Below the pieces are notes generated by a model. That model was not told the origin of the DNA. It ran no database searches and saw nothing but the letters and a program-made list of their open reading frames with translations. Shown here one piece after another: positions 1-8,489 of a stretch of DNA of 41,298 bases. Made by a program: the position numbers and the translations under genes. Every line of letters begins with the position of its first letter. Within the stretch, counting starts at the first letter, position 1. Origin of the DNA: Planctomycetota bacterium (lineage in GTDB: Bacteria > Planctomycetota > UBA1135); NCBI GenBank assembly GCA_002705055.1, contig PAHY01000012.1:1-41298 (forward strand), in the 5' to 3' direction.

Positions 1-51
1 AGATCGCGCTCGGCGGAGGGGCAGCCGAAGCGCGGGCAGAAGGGTGGGTGA
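1..51 (+). CDS. possible C-terminal tail of an upstream gene (partial)
   Basis: Frame 1 is open from the window edge to a TGA at 49-51 and reads RSRSAEGQPKRGQKGG-stop, a basic low-complexity tail such as ends many RNA-binding or ribosome-associated proteins. A hairpin starts nine bases after the stop, which fits the end of a plus-strand gene. Sixteen codons are too few to identify it. Frame 2 is also open here, so this is only a guess. Confidence 0.2.
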   Translation, partial: RSRSAEGQPKRGQKGG

Positions 52-59
52 AACAAGAA

Positions 60-91
60 GCGTCCTCCAGGTGGGTTCACCTAGAGGACGC
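60..91 (-). terminator. hairpin, probable terminator of the minus-strand lipoprotein gene
   Basis: GCGTCCTC (60-67) pairs with GAGGACGC (84-91), and inner GGTG (70-73) pairs with CACC (78-81) around a GGTT loop; two bases on each side bulge between the stems. Read on the minus strand the stem is followed by CTTCTTGTTT, a T-rich tail. This fits an intrinsic terminator for the gene at 146-577. It could also act on the plus strand, where no T-run follows. Confidence 0.5.
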
Positions 92-128
92 ATTGCGAGC
101 TCGAAAGTTACCGGTCGACCCGAGAATC

Positions 129-154
129 GAGCCCACTCATGGGGGTCAGACTCC
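129..154 (+). repeat. 26-bp repeat, copy 1 (inverted relative to 40997-41022)
   Basis: The 26 bases here match the reverse complement of 40997-41022 with one mismatch. The core, GGGGTCAGACTCC, is a near-palindrome around GTC-A-GAC. The repeat overlaps the end of the lipoprotein gene and supplies its last codons (Gly-Val-stop). Copy 2 does the same for the symporter gene. Copy 2 also touches a transposase fragment, so this is probably an insertion-sequence end or a REP-like dispersed repeat; which one is inference. Confidence 0.7.
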
Positions 155-577
155 GTGCTTCGCTGGATCCCACGGGATGTCCACGTAAGGGTCATCCAAC
201 TTGAGCCGGCAGAGCACGATGTCCACCTGCTCGCCGCCGATCGCGCGGGAAACATGGCCGGCGAGGCCGTGGAAGTAGTTGTACGCCCCGTCGGTCGGGT
301 CGGCGAGCATCGTCGCGATCGTGTCCTCGTTGTCGTTGCAGAGGCGCAGCGTCAGCCGCCCGTTGACGCGGTCGACCTGCTCGGGGAGGTCCGAGGCGAA
401 GTTGTAGGCGCCGTCGACCATGGCCTGGAAGACCTGGTCGGCCAGCGCGGCGTCGACCGCATCGGTGTGATACATCGTCGCCCGGGCGACCGGCGTGTCC
501 TTGACCATCTCGGTGCCGTAGGCGCCGTTGCCGCAGGCGGGCAGCAGCAGAAGGAGGGCGGGGGCGAGGCACTTCAT
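146..577 (-). CDS. small lipoprotein of unknown function
   Basis: A 143-residue protein. It starts MKCLAPALLLLLPACGNG, a short hydrophobic leader ending in a lipobox-like LPAC, so Cys15 is the likely lipidated residue and the protein is probably anchored to a membrane on its outer face. I do not recognise the rest. It is mostly polar with two further cysteines, in LRLCND and IVLCRL, and no catalytic motif that I can see. The start is supported by TATGCT eight bases upstream. It diverges from the PSD1 operon across a 110-base gap. Its last codons lie in a 26-bp repeat found again at the far end of the window, so the natural C-terminus may have been altered by an insertion. Confidence 0.8.
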   Translation of the reverse strand: MKCLAPALLLLLPACGNGAYGTEMVKDTPVARATMYHTDAVDAALADQVFQAMVDGAYNFASDLPEQVDRVNGRLTLRLCNDNEDTIATMLADPTDGAYNYFHGLAGHVSRAIGGEQVDIVLCRLKLDDPYVDIPWDPAKHGV

Positions 578-585
578 CGTTCTGC

Positions 586-591
586 AGCATA
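586..591 (-). promoter_or_regulatory. -10-like hexamer TATGCT before the lipoprotein gene
   Basis: On the minus strand TATGCT lies eight bases before the ATG at 577, too close for a normal leader, and no Shine-Dalgarno is visible. It belongs to a recurring set in this window (see findings) and suggests leaderless transcription. No -35 consensus is seen. Confidence 0.4.
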
Positions 592-651
592 GGCCGCCGG
601 CCCATGTCGCGGAATCGCCCGGAGAGGACGCAAGCGCGAATCGGCGTGGAT

Positions 652-657
652 TAGACT
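652..657 (+). promoter_or_regulatory. -10-like hexamer TAGACT upstream of the PSD1 operon
   Basis: TAGACT is the same hexamer found immediately before two other start codons (38001 and, on the minus strand, 16984). Here it lies 30 bases before the ATG at 688, so the transcript would have a short leader. No clear -35 or Shine-Dalgarno is seen. Confidence 0.3.
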
Positions 658-687
658 CGATTCAGCTTCGGCGCACGCCATCCCTCC

Positions 688-3660
688 ATGCTTGCACCCC
701 TGATCGCCTTCGCACTCGCGGCCGCACCGCAGAGCGCGGAACCGACCGTGTCCTTCCGGGACGAGGTGCTGCCGATCCTGTCGGACCGCTGCTTTGCCTG
801 CCATGGGCCGGATGCCGCCGCGCGCGAGTCGGAGCTACGCCTGGATCTGCAGGACACGGCGCTCGCGGATCTGGGCGGTTATGCGGCGATCGTGCCGGGG
901 CAGCCGGAAGAGAGCGAACTCTATCTCCGCATCACGACCGAGTACGCAGCGGACCTGATGCCGCCTGCGGACTCGAACTTGAGCCTGACTCCAGACGAGA
1001 TCGAGACGCTGCGGCTGTGGATCAAGCAAGGCGCCAAGTGGGAGAAGCACTGGGCCTTCGTGCCGCCGCAGAAGCCGCCCGCCGCCGGGCACAGCTTTCC
1101 CGAGTGGACGCGCGGGCCGATCGACGAGTACGTCATGGCGAAGCTGGACGAGCGCGGCGTGCGCCCCAACTGGGATGCCGATCCGGCCAGCCTGCTGCGC
1201 CGGGTCACTCTGGATCTGACCGGGCTGCCGCCGACTCCCGCCGCGTATCGGGAGGTTCTCGCGCAGGGGGCGCGCTGGGATTACGAAACGGTGGTGGATC
1301 AACTCATGGCCTCGCCCCGGTACGGCGAGCGGATGGCCTGGGAGTGGCTCGACGCGGCACGCTACGCGGACACGGATGGCTTTCAGGCCGACCCGACCCG
1401 TGAGATGTGGCCCTGGCGCGACTGGCTGGTCGATCAGCTGAACGCCAACACTCCCTTCGATCAGCTGACGCGCGAGCTGCTGGCCGGGGATCTGCTGCCG
1501 AACGCCACGCCCGAACAGCGCCTGGCCAGCGGCTTCAACCGCAACCACATGACCAACGGCGAGGGCGGGCGGATCATCGAAGAGACCCGAGTCGAGAACG
1601 TCTTCGACCGGGTCGAGACGACCGGCACGGTCTGGCTGGGCATGACCTTCCAATGCGCGCGCTGCCACGACCACAAGTACGACCCGCTATCGCAGCAGGA
1701 GTACTACCAGTTCGCCGACTTCTTCAATCAGACCTCGGATACAGGGCGCGGCAGCTCGGGGCGATCGACGCCCAATATGCGCTACCTGAATCCAGAGCAG
1801 CGTCGTCGCCTGCAGGCGCTCGAAGTGGAGCGCGCAGATCTCGTGCGGCGGCAGCAGGCCCCGCATCCGGAATGGAATGCGGCGCAGCAGGCCTGGGAGG
1901 CCGAGCTGCTCGAGCGCTTTGCCAGCGAGCCGGGCTGGGCCGCGCCCGCGCAGTTTGCAGGAGAGTGGTGGAAGACCGCGCAGCCCTATGGGGGAGCGGC
2001 CGGGGAGCTCTTTGCGCGCGCGGATCCGCCCGAGGCCGCGATCGATCTGAGCGACGCGTCCACTTGGGTCGAGGCGGCGGACTTCGCGGAAGGCGCGGCC
2101 TATTCCCTCAGCCGCGAGGTCGGCTCGACTTACCTGTACCGCGAACTGGATGCGCCGACCGCGCGCGAGCTTCGGCTTTCCTTGGGCTCGGATGACGCGA
2201 TCAAGGTCTGGGTCAACGGGGCCGAGGTGCTGGCCAACAACGTGGCGCGCGGAGTCGCGCCGGATCAGGAGCGGATCACCGTGCCGCTCGTCGCTGGCAG
2301 GAACCGCATCCTGATCAAGATCGTCAATACCGGCGGGGCGGCCGGGGTCTACTTCCGGCGAGTCGACGAGACGGTCGAGGGCCTGCCGCTTTCGCTGATC
2401 GAGCCGCTGCGCAAGCCGGCCGCGGAACGTTCCAGCGAGGAGAACGCGCGGGTGCAGGCGGCGTTTCGTCGCCGGGAGCTGCCGGCGTGGCGCGCTCTGC
2501 AGGAGCAGATCGAAGCAGGCGACGCCGAGCGCGAGCGCATCAATCAGGGCGCGCCGACGGCGCTGGTCATGGACACGCTGCCGCGCGAGCGTTGGCGGGA
2601 GACCCGCATCCTGACGCGTGGGGGATACGACCAGCCGACGGGGGATCCACTGCAGGCCGCCGTCCCGGCATTCCTGCCGCCGCTGCCGGAGCGCGGCACC
2701 GAGGCCGACGGCAGTCCGCGTCGTGCCAACCGCTTAGACCTCGCCGAGTGGCTGCTCGACCCGGAGCACCCGCTGACCGCGCGGGTGATCGTCAATCGGG
2801 AGTGGCAGAGGTTCTTCGGGCGCGGCCTGGTGGCGACCCCGGAGGACTTTGGCCGCCAGGGCGCGGCCCCCAGCCACCCCGAGCTGCTCGACTATCTGGC
2901 GACGCAGTTCGTCGCCAGCGGCTGGGATCTGAAGGCGCTGCACCGTGAGATCCTGCTCAGCTCGACTTACCGGCAGAGCGCGCAGTTTGACCCGCAGCTC
3001 GACGCCGAAGACCCCGCCAATGTCGGCCTGCGCCGCGCGCCGCGGCACCGACTGCCGGCCTGGATGCTGCGCGATCAGGCGCTGGCGCTCGCGGGGGTCA
3101 TCAACCTCGAGCAGGGTGGGCCGGGGGTGCGCCCGTATCAGCCCGACGGCGTCTGGGCCGAGGCGACCTTCGACACCATTCGCTACACCCAGGATCAGGG
3201 CGAGGCGCTCTACCGGCGTAGCCTCTACGTCTTCTGGCGGCGCATCGTCCAGCCGACCTTCTTCTTCGACACCGGCAAGCGGCAGGTCTGTGAGGTGATG
3301 GCCGGCCGCACCAACACCCCGCTGCATGCGCTCGTCACTCTGAACGAGACGGCTTACGTCGAGGCGGCCAGACTGTTCGCCGAGCGTGCCTGGCGGCAGG
3401 GCGAAGACCTGGGCGAACGCATCGACTGGGCGTGGTTTGCCGCGACCGGGCGCATGCCCGACGCCGAGGAGCTGGCCACGCTGGCGAGCCGCTGGCAGGA
3501 GGTGCAGGAGCACTACCTGGCTCAGCCGGACCAGGCCGAGGCGCTGCTTGCGGTCGGGGCTCGTCCGCGCGACGCGGCGTTGCCCGTCCCCGAGCTCGCT
3601 GCCATGACCGTGATCTGCTCGCTCATTCTGAATCTCGACGAGGTGCTCTGCCGCTCATGA
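688..3660 (+). CDS. PSCyt1-PSCyt2-PSD1 planctomycete cytochrome-type protein (DUF1549/DUF1553)
   Basis: A 990-residue exported protein. A short signal peptide (MLAPLIAFALAAAPQSA) is followed by the PSCyt1 haem site CFACHG (Cys35, Cys38, His39), then a DUF1549/PSCyt2 region with a second CxxCH, CARCHDH (Cys323, Cys326, His327). An insert of about 110 residues near 450-560 (VWVNGAEVLANN) looks like a carbohydrate-binding or PA14-like beta-sandwich. The C-terminal third is DUF1553/PSD1. The family is strongly associated with Planctomycetota and relatives and is nearly always paired with DUF1501, as here. The biochemical role is not established; periplasmic redox chemistry on carbohydrates is inferred from the haem motifs and context. 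The stop overlaps the next start (ATGA), so translation is probably coupled. Confidence 0.95.
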   Translation: MLAPLIAFALAAAPQSAEPTVSFRDEVLPILSDRCFACHGPDAAARESELRLDLQDTALADLGGYAAIVPGQPEESELYLRITTEYAADLMPPADSNLSLTPDEIETLRLWIKQGAKWEKHWAFVPPQKPPAAGHSFPEWTRGPIDEYVMAKLDERGVRPNWDADPASLLRRVTLDLTGLPPTPAAYREVLAQGARWDYETVVDQLMASPRYGERMAWEWLDAARYADTDGFQADPTREMWPWRDWLVDQLNANTPFDQLTRELLAGDLLPNATPEQRLASGFNRNHMTNGEGGRIIEETRVENVFDRVETTGTVWLGMTFQCARCHDHKYDPLSQQEYYQFADFFNQTSDTGRGSSGRSTPNMRYLNPEQRRRLQALEVERADLVRRQQAPHPEWNAAQQAWEAELLERFASEPGWAAPAQFAGEWWKTAQPYGGAAGELFARADPPEAAIDLSDASTWVEAADFAEGAAYSLSREVGSTYLYRELDAPTARELRLSLGSDDAIKVWVNGAEVLANNVARGVAPDQERITVPLVAGRNRILIKIVNTGGAAGVYFRRVDETVEGLPLSLIEPLRKPAAERSSEENARVQAAFRRRELPAWRALQEQIEAGDAERERINQGAPTALVMDTLPRERWRETRILTRGGYDQPTGDPLQAAVPAFLPPLPERGTEADGSPRRANRLDLAEWLLDPEHPLTARVIVNREWQRFFGRGLVATPEDFGRQGAAPSHPELLDYLATQFVASGWDLKALHREILLSSTYRQSAQFDPQLDAEDPANVGLRRAPRHRLPAWMLRDQALALAGVINLEQGGPGVRPYQPDGVWAEATFDTIRYTQDQGEALYRRSLYVFWRRIVQPTFFFDTGKRQVCEVMAGRTNTPLHALVTLNETAYVEAARLFAERAWRQGEDLGERIDWAWFAATGRMPDAEELATLASRWQEVQEHYLAQPDQAEALLAVGARPRDAALPVPELAAMTVICSLILNLDEVLCRS

Positions 3661-5111
3661 CCGAGCTCGATCCGATCCGCCAGGCGCAGGCCAACATCAC
3701 CCGCCGCGGCTTCTTCCATCGCTCGGCGCTGGGACTGGGAACGGCGGCGCTCAGCGCGATGCTGCCGCGTTCGCTGCGGGCCGCCGGCGGGGCGCAGGAG
3801 CCCGGCCTTCCGCACTTTGCGCCGAAGGCGAAGCGGGTGATCTACCTGTTCCAGAACGGCGGCCCCACGCACGTCGATCTGTTCGACTGGAAGCCCAAGC
3901 TGAAGGAGCTGCACGGCAAGGACATGCCGCTCGACTCCGCCAGCGAGGTGCGCTTCAGCGCGATGCTTGACGGCCAGAACGAGCGCCTGTGCATGGGGGA
4001 GTACACCGATTTCGCCCGTCACGGCGAAAGCGGCGCCACCGTCTCGGGCCTGATGCCCGAGACCGCGAAGATCGCCGACAAGTTGTGCTTCGTGAAGTCG
4101 ATGCACACGACGCAGGTCAATCACGCGCCGGCGATCACCTTCTTTCTCACCGGCAGTGAGCAGCCTGGGCGCCCCAGCATGGGGGCCTGGCTCTCTTACG
4201 GCCTGGGGCGCGACACGGATGATCTACCGACCTTCGTGGTCATGACTTCGCGCGACCAGGAGAACAGCTGCGGGCAGATCTTCTACGACTACTACTGGGG
4301 TAGCGGCTTCCTGCCCTCGGTCCATCAGGGCGTGAACTTCCGCGGCCAGGGCGACCCGGTGCTTTATCTGCGCGACCCCGCCGGGCTCGACCGCGCCACC
4401 CGGCGCGGCATGCTCGACGACCTCGCGGCGCTCAACGAGAAGCGCGCCGCCGAGATCGGCGACCCGGAGATCGCCACCCGCATCGCGCAGTACGAGATGG
4501 CCTATCGGATGCAGACCTCGGTGCCGGAGCTGACCGATTTCTCCAGCGAACCGGAGCACGTGCTCGAGATGTACGGCCCGGACGTGCACCGTAAGGGCTC
4601 CTTTGCCTACAACTGCCTGATGGCGCGCCGACTGGTCGAGCGCGGCACCCGTTTCGTGCAGTGCATGCACGCCGGCTGGGATCAGCACCGTAACTGGAAC
4701 ACGCAGCTGGCGATCCAGTGCCGCGACACCGACGCGCCTTCGGCGGCGCTGGTCAAGGACCTCGAACAACGCGGGCTGCTCGACGACACTCTGGTGATCT
4801 GGGGCGGCGAGTTCGGCCGCACTCCTTTCTGCCAGGGCGTGCTCGGCGCCGACAATCAGGGTCGGGATCACCACCCCTATGGCTTTACGATCTGGATGGC
4901 GGGCGGCGGCATCAAGCCGGGGATCAGCTACGGCGCGACCGATGAGTTCGGCTTCCATGCGGTCGAGAACAAGGTGCACGTGCACGACTTCCAGGCCACG
5001 GTTCTGCACCTGCTCGGCATCGATCACGAGCGGCTAACCTACCGTTTCCAGGGGCGGCGCTTCCGGCTGACGGACGTTCATGGCCACGTCGTGCAGGACA
5101 TCCTCGCCTGA
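3657..5111 (+). CDS. DUF1501 domain-containing protein, Tat-exported
   Basis: A 484-residue protein. The N-terminus carries a twin-arginine signal, ITRRGFFHRSALGLGTAAL (Arg16-Arg17), pointing to export in a folded state. The DUF1501 family is related to the alkaline phosphatase/sulfatase superfamily. Visible family motifs include FQNGGPTHVDLFDWKP near the start, WGGEFGRTP, and DHHPYGFTIWMAGGGIKPG near the end. The start at 3657 is chosen because it gives the Tat signal and overlaps the previous stop as ATGA; the frame runs open further upstream but that part is a shadow of the PSD1 gene. It is the usual partner of PSCyt/PSD1 proteins. Substrate unknown. Confidence 0.95.
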   Translation: MTELDPIRQAQANITRRGFFHRSALGLGTAALSAMLPRSLRAAGGAQEPGLPHFAPKAKRVIYLFQNGGPTHVDLFDWKPKLKELHGKDMPLDSASEVRFSAMLDGQNERLCMGEYTDFARHGESGATVSGLMPETAKIADKLCFVKSMHTTQVNHAPAITFFLTGSEQPGRPSMGAWLSYGLGRDTDDLPTFVVMTSRDQENSCGQIFYDYYWGSGFLPSVHQGVNFRGQGDPVLYLRDPAGLDRATRRGMLDDLAALNEKRAAEIGDPEIATRIAQYEMAYRMQTSVPELTDFSSEPEHVLEMYGPDVHRKGSFAYNCLMARRLVERGTRFVQCMHAGWDQHRNWNTQLAIQCRDTDAPSAALVKDLEQRGLLDDTLVIWGGEFGRTPFCQGVLGADNQGRDHHPYGFTIWMAGGGIKPGISYGATDEFGFHAVENKVHVHDFQATVLHLLGIDHERLTYRFQGRRFRLTDVHGHVVQDILA

Positions 5112-5911
5112 TGCTCGACGACCCCTACCCTCTGCTGCCCGATCAGATCGAGCACTATCGGCGCGAGGGCTTCGTGCACCTGCCCGAAGTCTTCGACGCG
5201 GCGACGCTCGCCGCCTTCGAGCCGACCTTGACGCGTCTGACTCTTGAGAACGACCCGCAGCGTGGCCGCCGTCTGACCGAAAAGGACCTCTATGGGCAGG
5301 CCTTCATCCAGGTCGGCAACCTCTGGCAGATGGATGCGCAGGCGCGCGCGTTCTCATTTTCGAAGCGGCTGGCGCGGATCGCCGCCGAGCTGATGGGCAC
5401 GCGTGGCGTTCGGATGTACCACGATCAGGCGCTCTACAAGGAGGCGGGCGGCGGTTTCACCCCCTGGCACGTCGATCAGCAGTATTGGCCGCTCGCCAGT
5501 CCGCACGCGATCACGGCCTGGATTCCGCTGCATCCGGTGCCGCTGGAACAGGGGCCGATGGCCTTTGGCCGCCGCAGCCATCTGCGCGACATCGCCCGCG
5601 ACCTTGAGATCTCGGCCGAGAGCGAGGCGGTGATCTGTGAGCAGGTGCAGCGCTGCGGCATCGACGCCTATGTGCAGCCGTACGCGCTGGGCGAGGTCAG
5701 CTTTCATGCTGGCTGGACCCTGCATCGCGCCGGGCCCAACGAGACGGATCAGCCGCGCAAGGCCCACACCGTCATCTACATGGACATCGACATGTGTCTG
5801 GCGGCGCCGCGCAACGCCAACCAGGAGCGCGACTGGCGGCGCTGGTCGCCGAGCACCCGGGTCGGCGAGGTCATGGCGGACCCGCTGAATCCGGTGCTGT
5901 TCCAGGCCTAG
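5111..5911 (+). CDS. phytanoyl-CoA dioxygenase (PhyH) family protein
   Basis: A 266-residue Fe(II)/2-oxoglutarate-dependent oxygenase of the PhyH family. The iron-binding facial triad is visible as His120 and Asp122 in TPWHVDQQYW and His205 in WTLHRAGPN; Arg216 (TDQPRKAHT) is placed to hold 2-oxoglutarate. Length is normal for the family. No signal peptide is seen, so it is probably cytoplasmic, unlike its two operon partners. Its start overlaps the DUF1501 stop by one base (TGATG), so it is probably translated with the operon. Substrate unknown: PhyH homologues hydroxylate many small molecules. The tight coupling suggests it works on a product of the exported pair, which is inference. Confidence 0.93.
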   Translation: MLDDPYPLLPDQIEHYRREGFVHLPEVFDAATLAAFEPTLTRLTLENDPQRGRRLTEKDLYGQAFIQVGNLWQMDAQARAFSFSKRLARIAAELMGTRGVRMYHDQALYKEAGGGFTPWHVDQQYWPLASPHAITAWIPLHPVPLEQGPMAFGRRSHLRDIARDLEISAESEAVICEQVQRCGIDAYVQPYALGEVSFHAGWTLHRAGPNETDQPRKAHTVIYMDIDMCLAAPRNANQERDWRRWSPSTRVGEVMADPLNPVLFQA

Positions 5912-5948
5912 GCCCGCCGCTCCGGCTCAGAGGTGGCATCATGAGACC

Positions 5949-8489
5949 ATGTCCCGCATCCTCCTTGCTGTCCTGGCCTTGAGCCTCGGCGCGAACTCCT
6001 GGGCAGTTGCTCAGGGATCCGCAGCTGACTACGAACGCGCGGCGGAGCTGCGCCAGCGCTACACCGGGCTGGTGGCGCGCGATCGCATCGCGCCGGTGTG
6101 GCTGCCCGACGGCAAGTTGCTCTATTCGGTGCAGACCGGGCCCGGGTCTCAGGAGCTGGTGCTGATCGATCCGGAAGCCGCGGAAGGGCAGCGGCGCACG
6201 ATTCTCTCGGAGCTGCCCGAGTTGGCGGCGGCGCTGGGCGAGCGCGAGGCGCGTCTGCTGGGTGCGGCGAGCGGCGCCGACGGAGGAGTGCAGATGCTCT
6301 ATGCCGACGGCAGCGCTTTGCGCTTCGACCCGGCGACCCGTCAGGTCCGCGAGATCACCTTGCAGGATGCCGACGGATTCGTGCTGCAGCCGACGCGCAG
6401 TCTGCGCGGGGGGCGAGGCGGCGGGCGCACCACGCTGCTGTTCGTGAATCAGACCGAGGGCCCGATCGAGCTGCGCTGGGTCTCCGGCAGTGGGCCGGGG
6501 CGATCCTACGGCGAGGTCGCGCCGGGAGAGACGCGGGATATGAGCACCTTCGCCGGGCACGTCTGGCGCGTCGAGGCGCCGGTTTCCGTCCGTGAGGCGG
6601 CCGGCGATGCCACGCTCGCTCCGTTGCACTTCCGTGGCAGCGCGCAGCCGGGGGTCGTGATCCTGACCCCGGAGAGCTGGCAGCCGGCCGCGGCGCGACC
6701 GACCGGCCCGCCGGCCGGACGTGCGCCGCGCAACAGCGAACGGAGTCGCCCCGGCGCGCCGCTCGAGGTGCGGGAGGGCAACCTATTCGGCCCTGCGCCG
6801 GGTGCAGACGGCGGCGAGGCGGTGGCCTGGACCACCGATGGCACGCCCGAGGACCGCTACTCCACGCGGCTCAACTGGGCGCCCGGTCGCGGCGCCTTCG
6901 CCGTTACCAAGACGCGGGAAGCGCCCGAGCAGCGGCGCGTCACGATCGTCGAATCCTCGCCGCGCGGTCAGCTGCAGCCGCAGGTGATCGAGTTTGACTA
7001 CACCAAGCCGGGGGACGAGCTCGACTTCTCGCGTCCCAAGCTGTTCCGGGTCGATGGCGAGGGGCCGCCGCAGCCCATCGTGATCGACGACGCGCTGTTT
7101 GGCACGCCCTGGCGCGTCTCCCATCAGAGCTGGTCGGCCGATGGCAGCAAGTTTCGCTTTCTCGTCAACGAGCGCGGTCATCAGCGCCTCGCGTATTACG
7201 AAGTGGACGTGGACAGCGGCGCAGTGCGTACGCTGATCGACGAGCGGAGCGCGACCTTCATCGATTACAGCCAGAAGACTGAACTGCGAGTGCTCGAAGA
7301 GCGCGGACAGGTGCTGTGGATGTCCGAGCGCAGCGGCTGGAATCACCTCTACCTGATCGATCTCGAGACCGCCGAGGCGCGGCCGCTGACCCAGGGCGAG
7401 TGGGTGGTGCGCTCGATCGAGGATCTGCGCGAGGACGGCACCCTGATCCTGCGGGTTATGGGCGTCTACGCGGACCAGGATCCCTACCACATGCACTACG
7501 CGCGCGTCGATCTGGACACCGGCGCGCTCAACCTGCTGACCGAATCCGACGGCACGCACGAGCTGGAGTGGTCCCCGGACGGCGAGTTCTTCCTCGACCG
7601 CTGGTCGCGGGTGGACCACCCGCCGGTGCACGAGCTACGCCGCGCCGATGGAAGTCTGGTCTGCGTGCTCGAGCAGCCGGACGTCACCGCGCTGCTCGCG
7701 ACCGACTGGCAGATGCCGCAGCGCTTCGTGGCGGCGGGGCGGGACGGCGAGACTGAGATCTGGGGAGTTGTCTACCGACCCAGCAACTTCGACCCGAACA
7801 AGAAGTACCCGGTCATCGAGAACATCTACGCCGGGCCGCATGGCTTCCACGTCGAGAAGACCTGGTCGCTGCATCGCAAGTCGCGCGAGATGGCCGAGCT
7901 GGGCTTCCTCGTCGTGCGCATCGACGGCATGGGCACCAACTGGCGCTCGAAGGCCTTCCACGACGTAGCCTGGAAGAACATCGCCGATGCAGGCTTCCCG
8001 GACCGCCGTCTGTGGATCGAGGCCTTCGCCGCCACCGAGCCGGCGGCGGATCTGAGCCGCGTTGGCATCTACGGCGGATCAGCCGGGGGGCAGAACGCGA
8101 TGCGCGCGCTGATCGATCACGGCGACTTCTACCACGCGGCCGTGGCCGACTGCGGCTGCCACGACAACCGCATGGACAAGATCTGGTGGAACGAGGCCTG
8201 GATGGGCTGGCCGATCGACGAGAGCTACGCCAAGTCCTCCAATGTCGATCATGCGCATCGCATGCAAGGCGATCTGCTGCTGGTCGTCGGCGAACTCGAC
8301 CGCAACGTCGACCCGGCCTCCACCATGCAGGTCGTCGACGCGCTGATCCGCGCCGACAAGGACTTCGAGTTCCTCCTCGTCCCCGGCGGCGGTCACGGAG
8401 TGGCCGAAACTCCCTACGGAACCCGCAAGCGCCGCGACTTCTTCGTCCGCCACCTGCTGAACGTCGAGCCGCGCTGGACGACGAACTAG
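5949..8489 (+). CDS. S9 dipeptidyl-peptidase IV-like serine peptidase with a VHL-beta-like insert
   Basis: An 846-residue exported peptidase. A signal peptide (to about QG at 23-24) is followed by a DPPIV N-terminal beta-propeller and a C-terminal alpha/beta-hydrolase domain. The catalytic triad reads Ser711 ([10 protein letters not shown]), Asp784 (VGELDRNVD) and His816 (PGGGHGVAE). Between propeller blades, at about residues 160-240, lies a segment unlike S9 propellers: [15 protein letters not shown], then YGEVAPGET, then [10 protein letters not shown]. This follows the order of the von Hippel-Lindau beta domain (asparagine-rich strand, PPG turn, GHLW-like strand). The hydrolase nucleophile elbow is GGSAGG rather than the GWSYGG of classical DPP4. 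The stop TAG shares a CTAG palindrome with the convergent sulfatase gene. Confidence 0.93.
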   Translation: MSRILLAVLALSLGANSWAVAQGSAADYERAAELRQRYTGLVARDRIAPVWLPDGKLLYSVQTGPGSQELVLIDPEAAEGQRRTILSELPELAAALGEREARLLGAASGADGGVQMLYADGSALRFDPATRQVREITLQDADGFVLQPTRSLRGGRGGGRTTLLFVNQTEGPIELRWVSGSGPGRSYGEVAPGETRDMSTFAGHVWRVEAPVSVREAAGDATLAPLHFRGSAQPGVVILTPESWQPAAARPTGPPAGRAPRNSERSRPGAPLEVREGNLFGPAPGADGGEAVAWTTDGTPEDRYSTRLNWAPGRGAFAVTKTREAPEQRRVTIVESSPRGQLQPQVIEFDYTKPGDELDFSRPKLFRVDGEGPPQPIVIDDALFGTPWRVSHQSWSADGSKFRFLVNERGHQRLAYYEVDVDSGAVRTLIDERSATFIDYSQKTELRVLEERGQVLWMSERSGWNHLYLIDLETAEARPLTQGEWVVRSIEDLREDGTLILRVMGVYADQDPYHMHYARVDLDTGALNLLTESDGTHELEWSPDGEFFLDRWSRVDHPPVHELRRADGSLVCVLEQPDVTALLATDWQMPQRFVAAGRDGETEIWGVVYRPSNFDPNKKYPVIENIYAGPHGFHVEKTWSLHRKSREMAELGFLVVRIDGMGTNWRSKAFHDVAWKNIADAGFPDRRLWIEAFAATEPAADLSRVGIYGGSAGGQNAMRALIDHGDFYHAAVADCGCHDNRMDKIWWNEAWMGWPIDESYAKSSNVDHAHRMQGDLLLVVGELDRNVDPASTMQVVDALIRADKDFEFLLVPGGGHGVAETPYGTRKRRDFFVRHLLNVEPRWTTN

